This document shows positions 11,825 to 14,205 of a stretch of 14,205 bases of DNA, piece by piece. The position numbers were made by a program, and so were the translations under genes. This DNA comes from Kiritimatiellia bacterium (GTDB lineage: Bacteria; Verrucomicrobiota; Kiritimatiellia; RFP12; UBA1067), in contig JAGBFY010000308.1 of the NCBI GenBank assembly GCA_017936245.1, forward strand, positions 1 through 14,205, read 5' to 3'. Below the pieces are notes generated by a model that saw only the letters and a program-made list of their open reading frames with translations, was not told where the DNA came from and ran no database searches. Position 1 is the first letter of the stretch. The number at the start of each line of letters is the position of its first letter.

Positions 11825-14205
11825 TATCGGTACACGGAGATTTTTCGCCAAGTGAGCTTGTGCTGATACGCGCTCCCGACAGGGAATCCCTTGCCGCCCT
11901 CGTCGTAAGCATCTCGAATTTTCTCGAGCAGGCACCTTCCGCATCGCTCCGTGATGTTGCGTACACATGCACGAAAACGACAGGACCTGCGGTGCTGGCG
12001 GTTGTTACGCACTCAACGGAAGATCTTCGCGCAAGGCTTTCGCTCGCCGCATCGCGCATGGCTTCGGGCGTTGCCCGTATCAGGGACAGGTCAGGTACAT
12101 ACTACGAAAAGGAGCCAGTCGAGGGGAGACTGGCGTTTCTCGCGCCGGGAGGATTTTCTTTCTATCCTGACATGATGTGCGATCTTGCCGTACTGTTCCC
12201 CGAATGTCGCGGTGCGTTTGATGAACTCGAGGAGGCATTGGCTGGCATAGGGCAGTTCTCGCCTGCGTCTTTTGTATTTCCTCCGGCTTCGTACTACCGT
12301 CGGGATGCGGATGTGTTCTCCGCGGGCGGATATGCGGAGTCTCTTGTTTCCGTTTATTCAGCCAACATTGCGCTCGCTCGTCTGTTCGCGGCGTGTGGCG
12401 TCCTGCCGGAAGGACTCATGGGGCTTTCTGGTGGCGACTTGAGTTCGCTTGCGCTTTCTGGCGTATTCGGGAAATTCCAGCGGGCGGATAGACTTGCCTT
12501 TTTGAAGGATATGTACATCCTTTCCCGAAGGACTGTGGCAGGGATGCCTGCGCCGACAGGTCTGGAGCTCGATCTTTCGTGGCTTGGAAAGTTCAAGTCC
12601 GATTTCAGGAAGTTTGCGAAGTCATGGGTGAAGAAACCTCCGGCAATTCCTGTTTATTCATGTGTATCTGCTGCGCCGCATTCGGCAAAGCCGCGCCATG
12701 CGCGTGACGAGGCCGCCATGATCTGGACGGAACCGGTGAAGTTTGAAGAGACGGTTCGCCGGATGCATGCGGATGGCTACAGGGTGTTTGTGGAGGTGGG
12801 ACCGCGAAGTCTTCTTTCGTCGATGCTGAAAGAGTCGCTTCGTGGCGAGAAGTTCGTGTCGATCGTATCAAACAATTTCCACCGTCCTGGTCTTGTACAG
12901 TTCCAGCATGCGCTTGCGCAGCTTGCGTCGATGGGTGTGAACGTTGATCCAACGCCGCTTTTCAAAGGACGTCGTGCGCGGGAACTCGATTTCTCATATC
13001 CGCTTTCGATAGAGGTCAAGGCGGATTCCGTGATGCGCCTTTCCCGTGATTTCCCCAGAATAACGCTTCCATCCGATACATCCACCTTCGGCGGCGAACG
13101 TGTTACCGCCGGACCTGCCGTGCCGGGTGCCAGGGCAAAGGCTCGTGCGGCAGCAGCGGCAGCCCGCGAACGCCGCCAAAGACAGCTTGACTTTGGTGCA
13201 CGCTTCCCGCTTGTCTCGGATGCTGAAACTGTAGATGAGCGGCAGGGCGAATTTGTGGAGATCGTCAAGACGTTCTCAATAAGCAACGATCCTTTCTTTG
13301 CCGATTTCGCCCTCGGGACTTCGCAGATTTCGTATTCCGATTCCAAGCTGCGCGGATTCACGCCGTTGGCTCTTCCGGCTGCTGCGGAGATCATGGCGGA
13401 GCTTGCCGTGAAGCTTGTGCCCAGCAAGAGACTGGTCGCGGTGGACGATCTGCAGTCCAGCAGGACAATCGCTTTTGAGTCAAACAGACTGAAGCTTTTT
13501 GTCCGGGCAGAAAGAGTGCCTTCCGAGGATCCGGGCAAGGCAATAGTGAAGGTAACCATAAAGGAGGATCGCCCGGAGGCTGCCGTTACGGCTCCGGCAT
13601 GTCTGGCAACATTTACGTTCGCGGATGAATTTCCTCCGCGGGCGGCATTTGTGCCGGATGAGCTGCAGCGTCCGAGAAGCGTACACTGGACCGACCGTGA
13701 GATTTATCCGCAGCGTCTCGACTCCGGCGGCGGGTTGCAGTGTATCAGGAAGGCTGATCAGTGGAGCGAGGAAGGTCTTGATTACGAAATCGAGGTTCCG
13801 CGTCTCTCCGGCGCCGTTTCGTACACCAATCTGCCGCAGTGGGAGCTGGATCCGAGACTCCTTTCGGTAATAGCGGACGGCTTTGCGCTCTGGCGCAGCC
13901 ATGAACGGTTTGCCGGATCGTTTTCGTTAGCTTTCCGTCTGCGCCATCTTGCCTTGCATGCTCCTTCGTTCACGGAAGGAACTCGGCTCAAGTGCTACCT
14001 GCGGCTAACCGGCGTGACACCGAAATCTCAGATCGCCGATATCCGCGTTTCGGACGGCAACGGTACGCTTCTGCTTGCCATCGACGGATACGAGGAGCTG
14101 ACGGAACGCGTGCCGGAGGAATATTGCAAACTCATCCTTTCGCCCGCCTCCGCGTATCTCACCCAGCCGCTCAATGCTGAGCTTGTCGGGTCTCCGGCGA
14201 CCTCT
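11821..14205 (+). CDS. Acyltransferase-like plus dehydratase-like synthase subunit, catalytic residues missing (3' partial)
   Basis: The frame is open from ATG 11821 to the window end (795 codons, no stop); GGAG lies 8 bases before the start, inside the previous gene. Residues 10-95 match the KS-to-AT linker. Residues 103-345 are AT-like: A-P-G-G-F-S in place of F-P-G-Q-G-S, G-L-S-G-G-D for G-H-S-x-G-E with Ser203 kept, P-V-Y-S at 277-280 and F-V-E-V-G-P at 323-328. The part normally holding the second catalytic His is deleted. An Ala/Arg-rich linker (about 437-455) follows. From 480 on, a double-hotdog dehydratase is seen: D-P-F-F-A-D-F-A-L-G, with Phe496 where His is expected, and D-P-R-L-L-S, with Ser682 where Asp is expected. 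It is likely the partner of the upstream KS-like protein. More domains may follow. Confidence 0.8.
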   Translation, partial: MISVHGDFSPSELVLIRAPDRESLAALVVSISNFLEQAPSASLRDVAYTCTKTTGPAVLAVVTHSTEDLRARLSLAASRMASGVARIRDRSGTYYEKEPVEGRLAFLAPGGFSFYPDMMCDLAVLFPECRGAFDELEEALAGIGQFSPASFVFPPASYYRRDADVFSAGGYAESLVSVYSANIALARLFAACGVLPEGLMGLSGGDLSSLALSGVFGKFQRADRLAFLKDMYILSRRTVAGMPAPTGLELDLSWLGKFKSDFRKFAKSWVKKPPAIPVYSCVSAAPHSAKPRHARDEAAMIWTEPVKFEETVRRMHADGYRVFVEVGPRSLLSSMLKESLRGEKFVSIVSNNFHRPGLVQFQHALAQLASMGVNVDPTPLFKGRRARELDFSYPLSIEVKADSVMRLSRDFPRITLPSDTSTFGGERVTAGPAVPGARAKARAAAAAARERRQRQLDFGARFPLVSDAETVDERQGEFVEIVKTFSISNDPFFADFALGTSQISYSDSKLRGFTPLALPAAAEIMAELAVKLVPSKRLVAVDDLQSSRTIAFESNRLKLFVRAERVPSEDPGKAIVKVTIKEDRPEAAVTAPACLATFTFADEFPPRAAFVPDELQRPRSVHWTDREIYPQRLDSGGGLQCIRKADQWSEEGLDYEIEVPRLSGAVSYTNLPQWELDPRLLSVIADGFALWRSHERFAGSFSLAFRLRHLALHAPSFTEGTRLKCYLRLTGVTPKSQIADIRVSDGNGTLLLAIDGYEELTERVPEEYCKLILSPASAYLTQPLNAELVGSPATS

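Noticed and set aside
11815..11830. Programmed frameshift joining KS and AT
   Set aside because: There is no slippery sequence or downstream structure that I can see, and a ribosome site with ATGA overlap explains translation of the second gene.
12777..13559. Minus-strand frame of 260 codons, rich in Ser
   Set aside because: It lies opposite the AT/DH-like frame that is open for 795 codons and matches synthase domains; it has no recognisable motif.
10466..14205. Calling the KS-like and AT/DH-like genes pseudogenes
   Set aside because: The active sites are changed but there are no stops or frameshifts over 3.7 kb; the genes have a promoter, a coupled start and conserved non-catalytic motifs, so maintained proteins are more likely.

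Overview
The window joins two unlike pieces of bacterial DNA. Bases 1 to about 8777 look like the right-hand end of an integrated phage-like element. Bases from the tRNA gene (8778-8853) onward are ordinary host chromosome. The element is visibly richer in G and C than the host side, and its genes all run rightward except the integrase. I infer a host from the Planctomycetes-Verrucomicrobia-Chlamydiae superphylum, perhaps a gut or rumen Kiritimatiellota or Lentisphaerota lineage. The basis is the style of the integrase C-terminus and of the secreted phage-associated proteins, judged from memory, so this is a weak inference.

Element, left to right: a Cys-rich tandem zinc-ribbon-like protein whose 5' end lies outside the window (1-939); a secreted right-handed beta-helix protein resembling a tail spike (961-2592), followed by a clear terminator; then a tightly packed rightward operon (2688-7347). 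The operon encodes a baseplate-like beta-sandwich protein with a signal-like segment in its middle, a small membrane protein whose frame is broken at a ten-T run, three secreted or membrane-anchored proteins of unknown function, a further small secreted protein, a 79-aa coiled-coil plus membrane-helix protein of holin/XhlA type, a DUF1353 protein, and a lipoprotein with a metallothionein-like Cys tail. A terminator hairpin separates this operon from a convergent tyrosine integrase (7425-8645, minus). The integrase abuts the 3' end of tRNA-Ala(GGC), the likely attachment site. The odd feature is that most of these late genes carry Sec-type signal peptides or membrane anchors.

Host side: tRNA-Ala(GGC) on the minus strand with its own promoter, a TrmL-type tRNA wobble 2'-O-methyltransferase, a twin-arginine-exported metallo-beta-lactamase-fold hydrolase, and then a pair of translationally coupled genes (10466-11824 and 11821 to the window end) related to iterative type I polyketide, PUFA and glycolipid synthases. 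The second of the pair is a 795-codon open frame with no stop in the window. Read against the family motifs, the pair is ketosynthase, then linker plus acyltransferase, then dehydratase. Every domain appears to have lost catalytic residues: the KS Cys is Ala and its first His is Asp; the AT keeps its Ser but lacks the segment with the catalytic His; the DH His is Phe and its Asp is Ser. The frames stay open for 3.7 kb. This looks like a maintained pseudo-synthase, by analogy with chain-length-factor partners, and is the most interesting item in the window.
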